Below are positions 1-9,491 of a DNA stretch of 64,000 bases, one piece after another (within the stretch, counting starts at the first letter, position 1; every line of letters starts with the position of its first letter). The position numbers and the translations under genes are program-made. A model generated the notes under the pieces. That model was given only the letters and a program-made list of their open reading frames with translations, was not told the DNA's origin and ran no database searches. The stretch comes from Anaerosporomusa subterranea (lineage in GTDB: Bacteria > Bacillota > Negativicutes > Sporomusales > Acetonemataceae), in contig NZ_LSGP01000026.1 of NCBI RefSeq assembly GCF_001611555.1, forward strand, positions 176,126 through 240,125, given 5' to 3'.

Positions 1-432
1 GTTCTGGAACATCAGTTGGCCATACTCGATGATTCACTGAATGTTATTCAACAGGAAGAAGCGTGCCCGGTTGCTAAAATCAGGCGAATGGCGATAACCA
101 TCGCTCATCTACATAAAGAAAATCCATACTTGGACCGCTTATTTTACAGCGAAATGACTAACCCGACGAAATGGTTTGAACCCTTTATTTTGAATGCTGC
201 CGATAAACTTCATTCGTTTCTCAAAGACTGCATCGTTGAAGCCATCTCTCGGGGACAATTTCGCTCTGATTTGCAGCCGGATTTTGCGGCTATTTCCTTG
301 CTTAAAATCTTAAATCTCTCTTTAATTACTCTGCTTGTGTCAAAAGAGTTATTGCCTCCGGCCGATGACCCGATTGAAGTATACATAATACAGGCACTTG
401 ACATTTATTTACGTGGGGTATCAAATCCATAA
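1..432 (+). CDS. TetR/AcrR-type regulator, C-terminal part (5' end outside window)
   Basis: The reading frame is open from base 1, so the gene starts upstream of the window and its DNA-binding N-terminus is missing. The visible ~143 residues are helical and resemble the ligand-binding/dimerisation half of TetR-family repressors (residues around YLDRLFYSEMTN, then a long amphipathic helix and the tail DIYLRG). It ends 35 bp before an RND efflux adaptor on the same strand, which is the usual arrangement for a repressor controlling that pump. The family call rests on this context plus general helix pattern, since the HTH cannot be seen. Confidence 0.6.
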   Translation, partial: VLEHQLAILDDSLNVIQQEEACPVAKIRRMAITIAHLHKENPYLDRLFYSEMTNPTKWFEPFILNAADKLHSFLKDCIVEAISRGQFRSDLQPDFAAISLLKILNLSLITLLVSKELLPPADDPIEVYIIQALDIYLRGVSNP

Positions 433-467
433 TACGCCCCAAACCAAAATACGAGGAGGAATAACAA

Positions 468-1628
468 TTGTTTCCCATATCCACGATGAAACGCTCTTTT
501 TTTAGCCTAGTTGCGCTGACTGCCACTCTGTTGGCGGTTGGCTGTGGCGGAAAGCCGGCGCAGGCGCCGCAGGCTGTTGAGGTTAAAGCTATGCAGGTCA
601 TTCAGCAAGATACACCGATTACCTATGAGTTTATCGGCCAAGTGCAGCCAAAAACCGAAGCGCAGATTAAGGCCAGCGTGTCCGGCAACATCGTCGCTAA
701 ACATGTGGCAGGCGGCTCGACGGTTACCAAGGGCCAACCGTTGTTTGAAGTCGATTCTCGTCAGTATGAAACCGCATTGCTTAATGCGCAAGCGCAACTG
801 GCGCAGTCACAGGCGGCGTTGAGCAATTCCAAATTAGAAACTTTGCGGTATAAGCAACTGGCTGCGCAACAGGCGATTGCCCGTCAAATTCTTGATACCG
901 CCGTCTCGACCGAACAGCAGCACTCAGCTGTTGTTGCGGCAAATCAAGCCAGAGTGCGGCAGGCGGAAAATGACATGCGGGATACGGTGATTGTCTCGCC
1001 GATTGATGGCCGCATGGATGTCAATGAGTTAGATGTCGGTAACTTTGTACAGGCAGGTCAAACCGTGATTGCCACAGTTTCCACAGAGGACCCGATGCTT
1101 GTACAGTTTAGCATGAGCGAAATGTTATATCTGCAGTTAGCTCAGCATTATGTTGATGGTAATGGGATGACTAACGGCTGGGGGAAAGACCTAAAGCTGG
1201 TTCTAAGCGATGGTTCGGAATATCCTCTGACCGGGCAAATTCAACAGGTTGATCGCGGCTTAACGAAGAATACCGGTTCACTTACACTTAAGGCTACTTT
1301 TGCTAATCCGAGAAAGTTGTTGCTTCCTGGCATGTTTGCCCGGGTAGTTGCTCAAGGCGAGGTACGCAAGAACGCTCTGCTGATTCCACAAAGAGCGGTT
1401 CAGGAACTGCTTGGCAAAACATTTGTCACTATCGTGGGAGAAGGCGATAAAGCTGAACAACGCGAAGTAAGGATGGGTGTTCGTGTTGGCAATCTCTGGT
1501 TGGTTGAATCAGGGTTGTCGGCAACTGACCGTGTCTTGGCGGAAGGGGCCGCCAAGACCCAACCGGGAATGCCGCTAAAAGTTATCATGATTGGACCGGA
1601 CGATTTAAAGACTCCGGTTAAGCAGTAG
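468..1628 (+). CDS. RND efflux periplasmic adaptor (AcrA/MexA-type lipoprotein)
   Basis: Membrane-fusion protein linking an inner-membrane RND pump to an outer-membrane channel. The N-terminus has a signal sequence ending in a lipobox (LAVGC, Cys near residue 26), then a biotinyl-lipoyl-like domain (GGSTVTKGQPLFEVD), a coiled-coil hairpin rich in Gln/Ala (about residues 100-165), the second lipoyl half (VIVSPIDGRM) and a beta-barrel. Length 386 aa is normal. A TTG start at 468 is chosen because GAGGAGGA lies 7 nt upstream; the ATG at 486 is too far from it. The gene sits 11 bp before the RND permease, so the two are almost certainly cotranscribed. No TolC-like outer-membrane factor is seen here. 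Confidence 0.93.
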   Translation: MFPISTMKRSFFSLVALTATLLAVGCGGKPAQAPQAVEVKAMQVIQQDTPITYEFIGQVQPKTEAQIKASVSGNIVAKHVAGGSTVTKGQPLFEVDSRQYETALLNAQAQLAQSQAALSNSKLETLRYKQLAAQQAIARQILDTAVSTEQQHSAVVAANQARVRQAENDMRDTVIVSPIDGRMDVNELDVGNFVQAGQTVIATVSTEDPMLVQFSMSEMLYLQLAQHYVDGNGMTNGWGKDLKLVLSDGSEYPLTGQIQQVDRGLTKNTGSLTLKATFANPRKLLLPGMFARVVAQGEVRKNALLIPQRAVQELLGKTFVTIVGEGDKAEQREVRMGVRVGNLWLVESGLSATDRVLAEGAAKTQPGMPLKVIMIGPDDLKTPVKQ

Positions 1629-1639
1629 GGGGTATACCG

Positions 1640-4600
1640 GTGGCAAGATTTTTTATTAATCGTCCTGTCTTTGCGATCGTCTTATCGATTATCATTACAT
1701 TGGCAGGATTAATTTCCGCCGTAAACTTGCCGATTGCGCAATATCCACAGATTACGCCGCCGACAATCAGTGTTCGCGCCGCGTACCCTGGTGCCAACTC
1801 TGAAGTAATCGATCAGACGGTGGCGCAGGTTATTGAACAGCAGGTTAATGGCGTAGACAATATGGTTTCTATGAGTTCGACCAGTTCAGACTCTGGCTCC
1901 TATTCACTAAATGTAAAGTTTGAGCTGGGTACAGACCCTGACATGGCGTCTGTCCAAGTCCAAAACCGGATTGCCCAGGCGAATTCGTCTCTGCCGCAAT
2001 CCGTGTTGAATGCTGGAATTACTACCAAAAAATCCGCCCAGGATATGGCGATGGTTTTTACTTTAACCTCGAAGAATGGGCAGTATGATTCAAACTTTTT
2101 AAAGAATTATGGCAGTATCTACATCGTTGAAGATCTCAAGCGCGTTAAGGGCGTCGGCGATGTCATGGAGTTTGGCTCAGACTATAGTATGCGTATATGG
2201 CTGCGCCCGGATAAAATGGCTCAGCTTGGCATCACCGCCAGCGAAGTTGCCAGCGCGATTAACAAACAAAATATCCAGGCGCCTGCTGGTACAATCGGGC
2301 AATCGCCTTCACCTGCTGAGCAGGAGTTTCAATATTCGGCCCGTGTTAAAGGTCGTCTCACCGAAGTCAGCGAGTTTGAAGAGATTATCATTCGCAGCCA
2401 GCCAGATGGTTCGGTTGTTCGAATCAGAGACATTGCCACAGTCAATCTTGGCTCCAAAGATTATAACGTTGATGCCTATAACAACGGCATCACATCGGCA
2501 GGATTTGCCATTCAATTGAGCAGTGATGCCAATGCTTTGGAAACAATCGGCAATGTCAAACAGGTTATTGCCGAAGCGGCTAAACGTTTTCCGCCCGATA
2601 TGGATTACAAGGTTATTGTTGACAATACCAAGTTCGTACAAGCATCTCTGACAGAGGTGGCCAAAACGTTTGCAGAGGCTTTGCTATTGGTTCTTGTCGT
2701 GGTATTTCTCTTTTTGCAGAGCTGGCGGGCAACGCTTATTCCGATGCTTGCAGTCCCTGTTTCTCTCATCGGTACTTTTGGCGCGTTTGTTGCCCTCGAT
2801 TTCTCGATAAATACTTTGACCATGTTTGCGATGGTTCTGGCAATCGGCTTGGTTGTCGATGACGCGATTGTTGTTATTGAGGCAGTTGAACAAAATATGC
2901 GTGCTCATGGCCTGAGCCCGCTTGATGCAACCAAACGGGCAATGGAAGAAGTATCAGGTCCGGTTGTTGCCATTGCCTTCGTGCTTGCCTCGGTATTTAT
3001 CCCGGTCGCTTTCTTTGGCGGCACGATGGGAGTACTATACAAACAGTTTGCCCTGACGATTGCCATTTCTATGGCCTTATCAGCAATTGTTGCTCTATCG
3101 TTGACTCCGGCGCTGTGCGCACTGATGCTGAAACCTCATAACCCAGACGCTCACAGCGGCTGGCTGGGACGTTTCTTTGATAAGTTTAACATCTGGTTTG
3201 ACCAGACAGTGGAGCGCTATGGGTTTAGCCTTGGGAAAATCGTTACCCGCGGACGCCTGTGTGCAGCTTCAGTTGTGCTGGTGCTCGTTTTCTGCGTCGT
3301 CTTAGCGAATCGCGTCCCGTCTTCGTTTGTGCCCAACGAAGACCAAGGCTATTTCCTGAGTTTGGTATCATTGCCGGAGGCGGCTAGTCTAAATCGCACC
3401 AACGCAGCAGCTCTCAAACTCGAAGAACAAATTCGTTCTCAATCTGGCGTTGAAAATTCAATGGCTATCGTTGGATTTGATATGCTGGATGGCGCAATGA
3501 AGCCTAACTCGGCAACCATCTTTACTGGATTGGCTTCATGGGAAGAACGTAAGGCTCCTGAGCTTGCGGTCGATAAGCAAATTCAGAGCGTATTCCAGAA
3601 AGGCGCTCACTTGCCTGAAGCAACCGTTCTTGCTCTTAATCCGCCTGCTCTTCCCGGCATGGGTTCTGTCGGCGGCTTCACGATGATGCTCGAGGATAGA
3701 TCAGGCGGCAGTCTGGAAGCATTAGACAACGTGTCCAAGCAATTCCTTGCTGCGGCGCGTCAACGACCGGAAATCGGCATGGCTTACTCCACATTTAAGG
3801 CAAATACACCAGGATTCCGCTTCAACGTGGATCGTGATAAAGCCGAAAAGCTCGGTATTCCGGTTAATGATGTCTTTAGTACGCTACAGACTTTCTTAGG
3901 CGGCTTACAGGTAAATGACTTTAATCGCTTTGGCCGAACCTTTAAGGTCATCATGCAAGCAGAACCTAAGTATCGTAATGATATCGAATCAACCCGCAAT
4001 TTGTTTCTGAAAAGCTCCAATGGAACGATGGTACCACTTAATACACTGATCATTCCGGAACCGCTCAACGCAGCGGCAACGATTAAACGGTTTAATGCTG
4101 TCCGGGCGCTGCAGATTAATGGTCAGCCGGCGCCTGGATACAGTTCAGGCCAGGCCATTGCAGCTTTGGAAGAGGTTGCTAAACAAGTACTGCCGACAGG
4201 TTACACGTATACATGGGACGGCCAGAGCCGGGAAGAAAAAGTCTCCGGCGGCAGAGCACCGATTGTATTCGGCCTGGCATTGCTGTTCGTGTTCTTGTGT
4301 TTGGCTGCCCTGTATGAGAGCTGGAGCATTCCATTCGCCGTATTGCTTTCGGTTCCTACAGGAATACTTGGCGCTTTCTTATTTCAGTATGTGCGTGGTT
4401 TGGAAAACAGCGTATATATGCAGATCGGTTTGGTCATGCTGATTGGTCTTGCGGCTAAGAATGCTATTCTGATTGTCGAGTTCGCAAAAGTGAGAACCGA
4501 CAAAGGGATGCATCCGGTGCAGGCAGCTATCGAAGCATCTAAACTTCGGCTGCGTCCGATCATCATGACATCGCTGGCCTTCATCATCGGCTGTCTGCCG

Positions 4601-4786
4601 CTGATGTTTGCCAGCGGCGCAGGGGCAGCCTCCCGTAATGCTATGGGAACTGCTGTCGTCGGCGGTATGACGATAGCGACAGTACTAGGGTTATTCCTGA
4701 TTCCCTGTCTGTTTGTAATGGTGGAAATGGTTAAAGACAAGCTCTCAAGGAAAAAGTCAGTAAGTGTACCGCAGAACCCTGCCTAA
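1640..4786 (+). CDS. RND multidrug efflux permease (AcrB/HAE1 family)
   Basis: Proton-driven inner-membrane pump of 1048 aa, the normal size for hydrophobe/amphiphile efflux-1 transporters. It opens with the family's conserved start (ARFFINRPVFAIVLSIII), and has two repeats of TM1 + large periplasmic loop + TM bundle. The proton-relay Asp pair is visible in TM4 (LAIGLVVDDAIVVIE, about residues 400-414), and the TM10 Lys region in GLAAKNAILIVEFAK near residue 945. The start is GTG at 1640, preceded by a weak GGGGG site. A hairpin terminator follows directly. Substrates cannot be told from sequence; drugs, bile salts or solvents are typical of the family. Confidence 0.96.
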   Translation: MARFFINRPVFAIVLSIIITLAGLISAVNLPIAQYPQITPPTISVRAAYPGANSEVIDQTVAQVIEQQVNGVDNMVSMSSTSSDSGSYSLNVKFELGTDPDMASVQVQNRIAQANSSLPQSVLNAGITTKKSAQDMAMVFTLTSKNGQYDSNFLKNYGSIYIVEDLKRVKGVGDVMEFGSDYSMRIWLRPDKMAQLGITASEVASAINKQNIQAPAGTIGQSPSPAEQEFQYSARVKGRLTEVSEFEEIIIRSQPDGSVVRIRDIATVNLGSKDYNVDAYNNGITSAGFAIQLSSDANALETIGNVKQVIAEAAKRFPPDMDYKVIVDNTKFVQASLTEVAKTFAEALLLVLVVVFLFLQSWRATLIPMLAVPVSLIGTFGAFVALDFSINTLTMFAMVLAIGLVVDDAIVVIEAVEQNMRAHGLSPLDATKRAMEEVSGPVVAIAFVLASVFIPVAFFGGTMGVLYKQFALTIAISMALSAIVALSLTPALCALMLKPHNPDAHSGWLGRFFDKFNIWFDQTVERYGFSLGKIVTRGRLCAASVVLVLVFCVVLANRVPSSFVPNEDQGYFLSLVSLPEAASLNRTNAAALKLEEQIRSQSGVENSMAIVGFDMLDGAMKPNSATIFTGLASWEERKAPELAVDKQIQSVFQKGAHLPEATVLALNPPALPGMGSVGGFTMMLEDRSGGSLEALDNVSKQFLAAARQRPEIGMAYSTFKANTPGFRFNVDRDKAEKLGIPVNDVFSTLQTFLGGLQVNDFNRFGRTFKVIMQAEPKYRNDIESTRNLFLKSSNGTMVPLNTLIIPEPLNAAATIKRFNAVRALQINGQPAPGYSSGQAIAALEEVAKQVLPTGYTYTWDGQSREEKVSGGRAPIVFGLALLFVFLCLAALYESWSIPFAVLLSVPTGILGAFLFQYVRGLENSVYMQIGLVMLIGLAAKNAILIVEFAKVRTDKGMHPVQAAIEASKLRLRPIIMTSLAFIIGCLPLMFASGAGAASRNAMGTAVVGGMTIATVLGLFLIPCLFVMVEMVKDKLSRKKSVSVPQNPA

Positions 4787-4789
4787 TAC

Positions 4790-4828
4790 AAGAAAAGCTC
4801 CATCCACACTAACGGATGGAGCTTTTCT
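4790..4828. terminator. Bidirectional terminator between RND permease and terC
   Basis: The arms AAAAGCTCCATCC and GGATGGAGCTTTT are perfectly complementary around an 8-nt loop. A-run and T-run on either side make it usable from both strands, which suits the convergent genes flanking it. Confidence 0.9.
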
Positions 4829-4838
4829 CTGTGTCGTG

Positions 4839-5501
4839 TTAAATCCGGACGCGTTCCTGAAGTTTGCCTGCGATTAAAACAAACACTGTAACCAGTAGTG
4901 GTACCAGCCAGTCTGCCGAATTAAACAAAGACAGGAGAGCAGTTCCAATAATATTGTCATTCATTACCATTGTACCTGCCGTCCAGGCCAAGATCGCCGC
5001 TCCGACATAGATGAGAACAGGATATTTCACCATCCAGGCGGAAATCCATTTACTACCCCATATTACTATAGGTACACTGACCAGCAATCCAAGGATGACT
5101 AGTAGCATATTGCCATGAGAGGCGCCTGCAATTGCCAAGACATTATCGATTCCCATAATGGCGTCGGCGACAATGATGGTTTTAATCGCACCCCAAAAAC
5201 TGGAGGATGCGTCAATGTGCTCAGATGGGGTCTCTTGTTTCAACAAATTGACGGCTACCGGGATAAGCAGAAGTCCCCCTAGCGCCTGCAGGTAAGGTAT
5301 CCGTAATATCCACACGGCAATAAGCGTCATCAAGGCTCGAATAATAATCGCGCCAAACGTGCCCCAATAGATCGCTTGGGTTCGCAGCTTCCCAGGTAAT
5401 TTCCGGGATGCGAGCGCGATGACAACAGCGTTGTCGCCAGCTAAAACCAAATCGATAGCAATAATCGAAAGCAACGCGGCAAGAAATTCTGCGTCAAGCA
5501 T
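4839..5501 (-). CDS. TerC/YjbE-family integral membrane protein (likely metal export)
   Basis: About 220 aa, almost entirely hydrophobic with 6-7 predicted membrane segments. It has the TerC family signature acidic motif in TM1 (IDLVLAGDNAVVIALA) and the second one (ADAIMGIDNVLAIAGA), whose Asp residues are thought to bind a metal ion. YjbE/YkoY-type members export Mn(II) and can metallate secreted proteins. Two adjacent start codons exist (TTG 5504, ATG 5501); ATG is preferred because GGAGGG lies 8 nt upstream of it. I looked for a yybP-ykoY manganese riboswitch in the ~100 nt upstream and did not find one. Confidence 0.88.
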   Translation of the reverse strand: MLDAEFLAALLSIIAIDLVLAGDNAVVIALASRKLPGKLRTQAIYWGTFGAIIIRALMTLIAVWILRIPYLQALGGLLLIPVAVNLLKQETPSEHIDASSSFWGAIKTIIVADAIMGIDNVLAIAGASHGNMLLVILGLLVSVPIVIWGSKWISAWMVKYPVLIYVGAAILAWTAGTMVMNDNIIGTALLSLFNSADWLVPLLVTVFVLIAGKLQERVRI

Positions 5502-5608
5502 CAATTATTCCCTCCTGCGTTAGTTTTGGTCGCAAAGCAGATATACTATTCTATTACAAGGGTGAAGAGCATAAACCAATGTTTTGCTTTTCGCAAGTAT
5601 TTAATAGA

Positions 5609-5648
5609 AAAAACAGCAGCCTGTCCTACAATGGACGGCTGCTGTTTC
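5609..5648 (-). terminator. Terminator of the HlyC/CorC-type gene
   Basis: Reading on the minus strand just after the stop codon at 5654, AAACAGCAGCC and GGCTGCTGTTT form a long stem with a GTCC/GGAC extension, followed by a T-run. Confidence 0.85.
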
Positions 5649-5653
5649 TTGAC

Positions 5654-6970
5654 TTACACGTCTAGCGGCGGCGTCGGTGTGATGAGAACCTTGTCAACGC
5701 GGGTGCGGTCCATATCAACAACTTCAATGCGCAATTCATTCCATTGGATAGAAGCGGTCGGGCCAGGTATGTAACCTAAATAGGAAACCACAAACCCGCC
5801 GAGAGTGTGGAAGTGATCACGATCCTCGCCAGGTAACTCATCAAGATCAAATAACTCCTTGAATTCTTCGATGGGTAGCATACCATTGATCAGCCAAGAA
5901 CCGTCTTCACGCTGCACAATGTCCGGATCTTCATCTTCGTCAAAAGATGGCATGTCACCAACAATTTCTTCAAGAATATCGTCTAAAGTAACCAATCCGG
6001 AAACACCGCCATACTCATCAGCCACCAGCGCAATTTCTGCACCCGAACTTTTTAATAGCTCCAGGGCTTTCAATGCACGCATATTTTTCGGAATATAGAG
6101 AATGTCGCGAGCCAAAGCGGTAATATCGAATGTGTTGCCTGCAATGTGTTGAATAAGTAATTCTTTGACAAAGACCACGCCGATAATCTCGTCAATTTTG
6201 CCTTGAGCTACAGGTAACCAGGAATGCTTGGACTCTAAGCAAGTTGTGAGGATAGTTGCCGACGGCGCATCAACATTTAACCATTCGATCTGGGTTCGTG
6301 GAGTCATTAATGCGCCAATGCGAATATCGTTAAGCAAGAAGACCTTATCAACCATGTCTTTTTCAGTTTCTTCAAATACACCAGATTCTGTGCCCTGGTT
6401 AATTAAAATGCGAATCTCATCTTCTGTAACCGGCGGTTCGGTTGACGGTTTGATCGAAAACAATCGCAAAATCACCTGGGTGGAAAAACTGAGGAAATTT
6501 ACTACCGGTTTGGTGAATCTGGAAAAGACTGACATGGGACCGGCCAAGGCAATAGCTATTTTTTCTGGGAATGCCATCGCTAAACGCTTAGGGACCAGCT
6601 CGCCGACAATGAGCGAGGCATAGGTGATACCTGCGACGACAAGCCCTAGACTAATCGCGTCACTATACCTAGCCAGAAATGGGATCGTCTTTAGCAGTTG
6701 GCTTAACACTTGCGATAGGGCACCGCCACCGAACGCGCCAGTAAGAATTCCAATTAGCGTAATGCCGACTTGAACAGTGGATAACATATGATTCGGCTCT
6801 TTTGCCAATTGTAAGGCAATGCGGGCGCCGGCGACGCCATCGTCTTGCATTTGTTCAAGCCGCGATTTACGGGAAGAGACAATGGCCATTTCCGTCATCG
6901 AAAAAATTCCATTTGCCAGGACTAATATAGCGATGATTAGCAGTTCAAGTCCAATACTGGGTGTATCCAA
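5654..6970 (-). CDS. HlyC/CorC (CNNM-type) transporter with DUF21, CBS pair and CorC_HlyC domains
   Basis: 438 aa. The first ~190 residues are a DUF21 membrane domain with 3-4 TM segments (LLIIAILVLANGIFSMTEMA at the N-terminus). A tandem CBS module follows (about 205-330, beginning MTPRTQIEWLNVD and including ADEYGGVSGLVTLDDILEEI), then a CorC_HlyC domain with the typical LGGFVVSYLGYIP. Family members are Mg2+/Co2+ efflux or corrinoid-resistance proteins; the CBS pair probably senses Mg-ATP. The start is TTG at 6970 with AAGGAG 12 nt upstream, slightly far. The neighbour terC is also a metal-type membrane protein, with a terminator between them. Confidence 0.9.
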   Translation of the reverse strand: MDTPSIGLELLIIAILVLANGIFSMTEMAIVSSRKSRLEQMQDDGVAGARIALQLAKEPNHMLSTVQVGITLIGILTGAFGGGALSQVLSQLLKTIPFLARYSDAISLGLVVAGITYASLIVGELVPKRLAMAFPEKIAIALAGPMSVFSRFTKPVVNFLSFSTQVILRLFSIKPSTEPPVTEDEIRILINQGTESGVFEETEKDMVDKVFLLNDIRIGALMTPRTQIEWLNVDAPSATILTTCLESKHSWLPVAQGKIDEIIGVVFVKELLIQHIAGNTFDITALARDILYIPKNMRALKALELLKSSGAEIALVADEYGGVSGLVTLDDILEEIVGDMPSFDEDEDPDIVQREDGSWLINGMLPIEEFKELFDLDELPGEDRDHFHTLGGFVVSYLGYIPGPTASIQWNELRIEVVDMDRTRVDKVLITPTPPLDV

Positions 6971-7172
6971 TGGGACAAATCACTCCTTGTTAGAAGTTCA
7001 AGAAATTCAGCTGCGTTTTATTAGCGCAGTAATCGTGAAGGTGCGTTAGCGCGAAGCCCCACGAAGCGCGCAAGCGTCGCAAAGTGAATTATTATAAAAA
7101 CCTTTGTGCGTTTTGCAATCTTAGTGCTAATCGCTCTTGCTCTCAAAAAAAGGCCTCACCAGCAACTCTTCT

Positions 7173-7988
7173 TTATCGTTTACCCTTTTTCACAGGCTGA
7201 TTCGTCGCTGGCTCGCTAATTTTTTGGCCTTTTAAGCCAACCAAAATGAACAGCGCTGTGCCGATAATGATGACTGCCAAGCTAGTCAACTGAGCGGATT
7301 TGAGACCCAAGGCCAAGGTTCCGTAGTCACCACGGAGAAATTCAAGAAAAAAGCGGGCTATCGAGTAGAGAACTGCGTAGGCGATAAAAACTTGACCTTT
7401 GGCGTGGTTCGTTGTACGCAGAATCAGCAGCAATACAAAAATGATGATGTCGATTTGTCCTTCCCAAACTTCCGCCGGCCAGAGCGGCTGATTACCGTAG
7501 ACTTGATGCGCCAACGTCGTATCCGGATAGACAATGCCAAAATTGCTGCCGGTGGGGCGGCCAAAAGCATCCCCATTTAAGAGGTTGGCGATGCGTCCAA
7601 TGGCTTGTCCCATGATAACTGCAGGCGCAGCGACAATGTCGGCAAAGGCCCAGGTGTCAATGTGGTGTTTCTTAGTATACCAATAGCCGACCAAGGTTCC
7701 CAGCACTACACCGCCTTGAATTGCCATGCCGCCTTGCCAGACAAAGGGGATCTCCAACAGATGATGCTGGTAATAGTCCCAATCAAAAAAGAATACATCC
7801 CACAACCGGGCCCCGATAATACCGGCCAAACCGCAGTAAATCCCCATGTCTGGCACATGCTGATGCCAACGCCCGTCCTGCTTGGCCAAAAAGTATGCAG
7901 TCGCGGTAGCCAGTATGATGGCAAGGCTTAAGACCAATCCATAACTTCGGATGGGGAAATCACCGATAAAAAATAAATACTGGTGCAT
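7173..7988 (-). CDS. lgt: Prolipoprotein diacylglyceryl transferase
   Basis: Transfers diacylglycerol from phosphatidylglycerol to the lipobox cysteine of prolipoproteins in the inner membrane, the first step of lipoprotein maturation. The 271-aa protein has 7 membrane segments and the Lgt signature GQAIGRIANLLNGDAFG, with the essential Arg; the N-terminal IRSYGL is also typical. The ATG at 7988 is chosen because AGGAGG lies 6-7 nt upstream; the longer frame reaching 8126 overlaps the divergent tlpA-like gene and lacks family resemblance. Substrates in this window include the RND adaptor and the TRAP binding protein. Confidence 0.95.
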   Translation of the reverse strand: MHQYLFFIGDFPIRSYGLVLSLAIILATATAYFLAKQDGRWHQHVPDMGIYCGLAGIIGARLWDVFFFDWDYYQHHLLEIPFVWQGGMAIQGGVVLGTLVGYWYTKKHHIDTWAFADIVAAPAVIMGQAIGRIANLLNGDAFGRPTGSNFGIVYPDTTLAHQVYGNQPLWPAEVWEGQIDIIIFVLLLILRTTNHAKGQVFIAYAVLYSIARFFLEFLRGDYGTLALGLKSAQLTSLAVIIIGTALFILVGLKGQKISEPATNQPVKKGKR

Positions 7989-8125
7989 AAATACCTCCTG
8001 TGTTCCGTATGATGCATAAATACAGTTTGAGCGTCTGTCGGCCTGCAGATGCAGGAATCGGTGAACTGGACGCGAATACCTGAGATAATGGCAACAAGTG
8101 ATGAAATTTCGGTGGAGGGAATTCA

Positions 8126-8656
8126 ATGAGAAAACGCTTTCTAGTTATCGCTGCGATCGCCTTAGTTCTGACGGCAGGCTTCTGGTACTTCATAAAAGAT
8201 ACGACTGGTCAGACGCCCGCAGCTCCCGAAACGGGGATTACCGTTGGCAAAACAGCGCCGTCATTTACCCTCCAGACAATAGACGGACAATCATTCAAGA
8301 TTGGAAAAACAGGCAAGATTACGGTGTTGAACTTTTGGGCTACCTGGTGTCCGCCTTGCAGGGAGGAGATGCCGGAACTAGAGGTATTTGCAACAAAGCA
8401 TAAAAATGAGATTCTCTTTGGCGCGGTTAATTTGCAAGAGCCGGTAGAAAAAGTAAGAGCGTATCTCGACCAGAATAATTACACGATGCCTGTGCTTTTA
8501 GATCCTGATGGAAAAGCTGGTAGCGAATTCCTCATTCGGGCAATCCCGACTACAATTATTTTGGACAAAAATGGAGTTATTCAATTTCGTAAATCAGGGC
8601 CGGTAACTGCGGATGAATTGGAAACGGTTTTAAAGGAAGTGCAAGCTAAGTCCTAG
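8126..8656 (+). CDS. TlpA/ResA-like membrane-anchored thiol-disulfide oxidoreductase
   Basis: 176 aa with a single N-terminal membrane anchor (residues 5-22) and a thioredoxin fold facing the periplasm. The active site CPPC is at residues 75-78 in NFWATWCPPCREEMPEL, and the cis-Pro loop is IRAIPTTII. AhpC/TSA-like TlpA proteins reduce apocytochrome c or other extracytoplasmic thiols. It is 12 bp upstream of ccdA, which supplies it with electrons from cytoplasmic thioredoxin, so the pair forms a functional unit. GGTGGAGGG provides the ribosome site. Confidence 0.92.
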   Translation: MRKRFLVIAAIALVLTAGFWYFIKDTTGQTPAAPETGITVGKTAPSFTLQTIDGQSFKIGKTGKITVLNFWATWCPPCREEMPELEVFATKHKNEILFGAVNLQEPVEKVRAYLDQNNYTMPVLLDPDGKAGSEFLIRAIPTTIILDKNGVIQFRKSGPVTADELETVLKEVQAKS

Positions 8657-8668
8657 AGGAGGCGTCTG

Positions 8669-9367
8669 ATGATTGAACAGAATATCACGCTGCTGACAGC
8701 GTTTGCAGCCGGAGTGCTGTCCTTCTTGTCTCCTTGCGTTTTACCTGTTGTGCCCACGTTTAGCGCGTTTCTCGCTGGAACCGGTCCAGATGCGGGCGGC
8801 AAAAAAGATCGGTTTTGGCTTAACGCTGCTTTCTTTCTAGTCGGCTTCACAATGGTTTTTGTTATTATGGGTGCGACCGCATCCTATTTTGGCCAAATAT
8901 TGATCGAAAATCAACGCTTAATTCAAAAGATCGGTGCAGTATTTATGGTGCTAATGGGCTTGCAACTAAGTGGCTTTTTCTCATTTGATCTGCTAAATAG
9001 GGAATATCGTCCGCTACTGCAATACACTTTCCATGGCCCTCTCGGCGCTTTTTTGCTTGGTGTTGCCTTCACGATTGGCTGGACTCCGTGTACCGGACCA
9101 ATTTTGGCGACTATTCTCATCTATGCCGGTACGGCGGCTACTCTGTCGCAAGGTGCTTTCTTGCTGCTAGTGTACGCAATGGGCTTTTGTCTGCCATTTC
9201 TAGGTTTGGCGGCAATTATTCGAAAATATGTATTTTCTCTTAGCTCGTTGTATGAATGGCTGCCGGCTATTCGCCGCGGTGCGGGAATCATCTTGATTAT
9301 CGTGGGGCTGTTCATTTTCTTTGATTGGTTGCAGAAGGGATTGGGGATCATCTGGGGTTTCTTCTAA
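8669..9367 (+). CDS. ccdA: CcdA-type thiol-disulfide transporter
   Basis: 232 aa, six hydrophobic helices, with the two conserved Cys in SFLSPCVLPVVPTF and TIGWTPCTGPILATIL, which shuttle electrons across the membrane. CcdA keeps TlpA/ResA-type proteins reduced for cytochrome c maturation or related periplasmic thiol chemistry. It follows the TlpA-like gene by 12 bp with its own AGAGGAGG. No cytochrome c synthetase (ResB/C) is seen nearby, so the final substrate remains open. Confidence 0.93.
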   Translation: MIEQNITLLTAFAAGVLSFLSPCVLPVVPTFSAFLAGTGPDAGGKKDRFWLNAAFFLVGFTMVFVIMGATASYFGQILIENQRLIQKIGAVFMVLMGLQLSGFFSFDLLNREYRPLLQYTFHGPLGAFLLGVAFTIGWTPCTGPILATILIYAGTAATLSQGAFLLLVYAMGFCLPFLGLAAIIRKYVFSLSSLYEWLPAIRRGAGIILIIVGLFIFFDWLQKGLGIIWGFF

Positions 9368-9491
9368 TTAAGAATAAAACTATTTTGGCCTTTCGCCGCT
9401 ACTGAAGGACGCTTCTCTCTTGAAAGGGTATAAAATTATTATAACGGAGTTGCCTCCTGTATGCAAACTTACCCAGAAAGGACGCTTACTG

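Noticed and set aside
5502..5608. yybP-ykoY Mn riboswitch before the TerC-type gene
   Set aside because: The conserved core bases are absent and the space after the neighbouring terminator is only ~100 nt.
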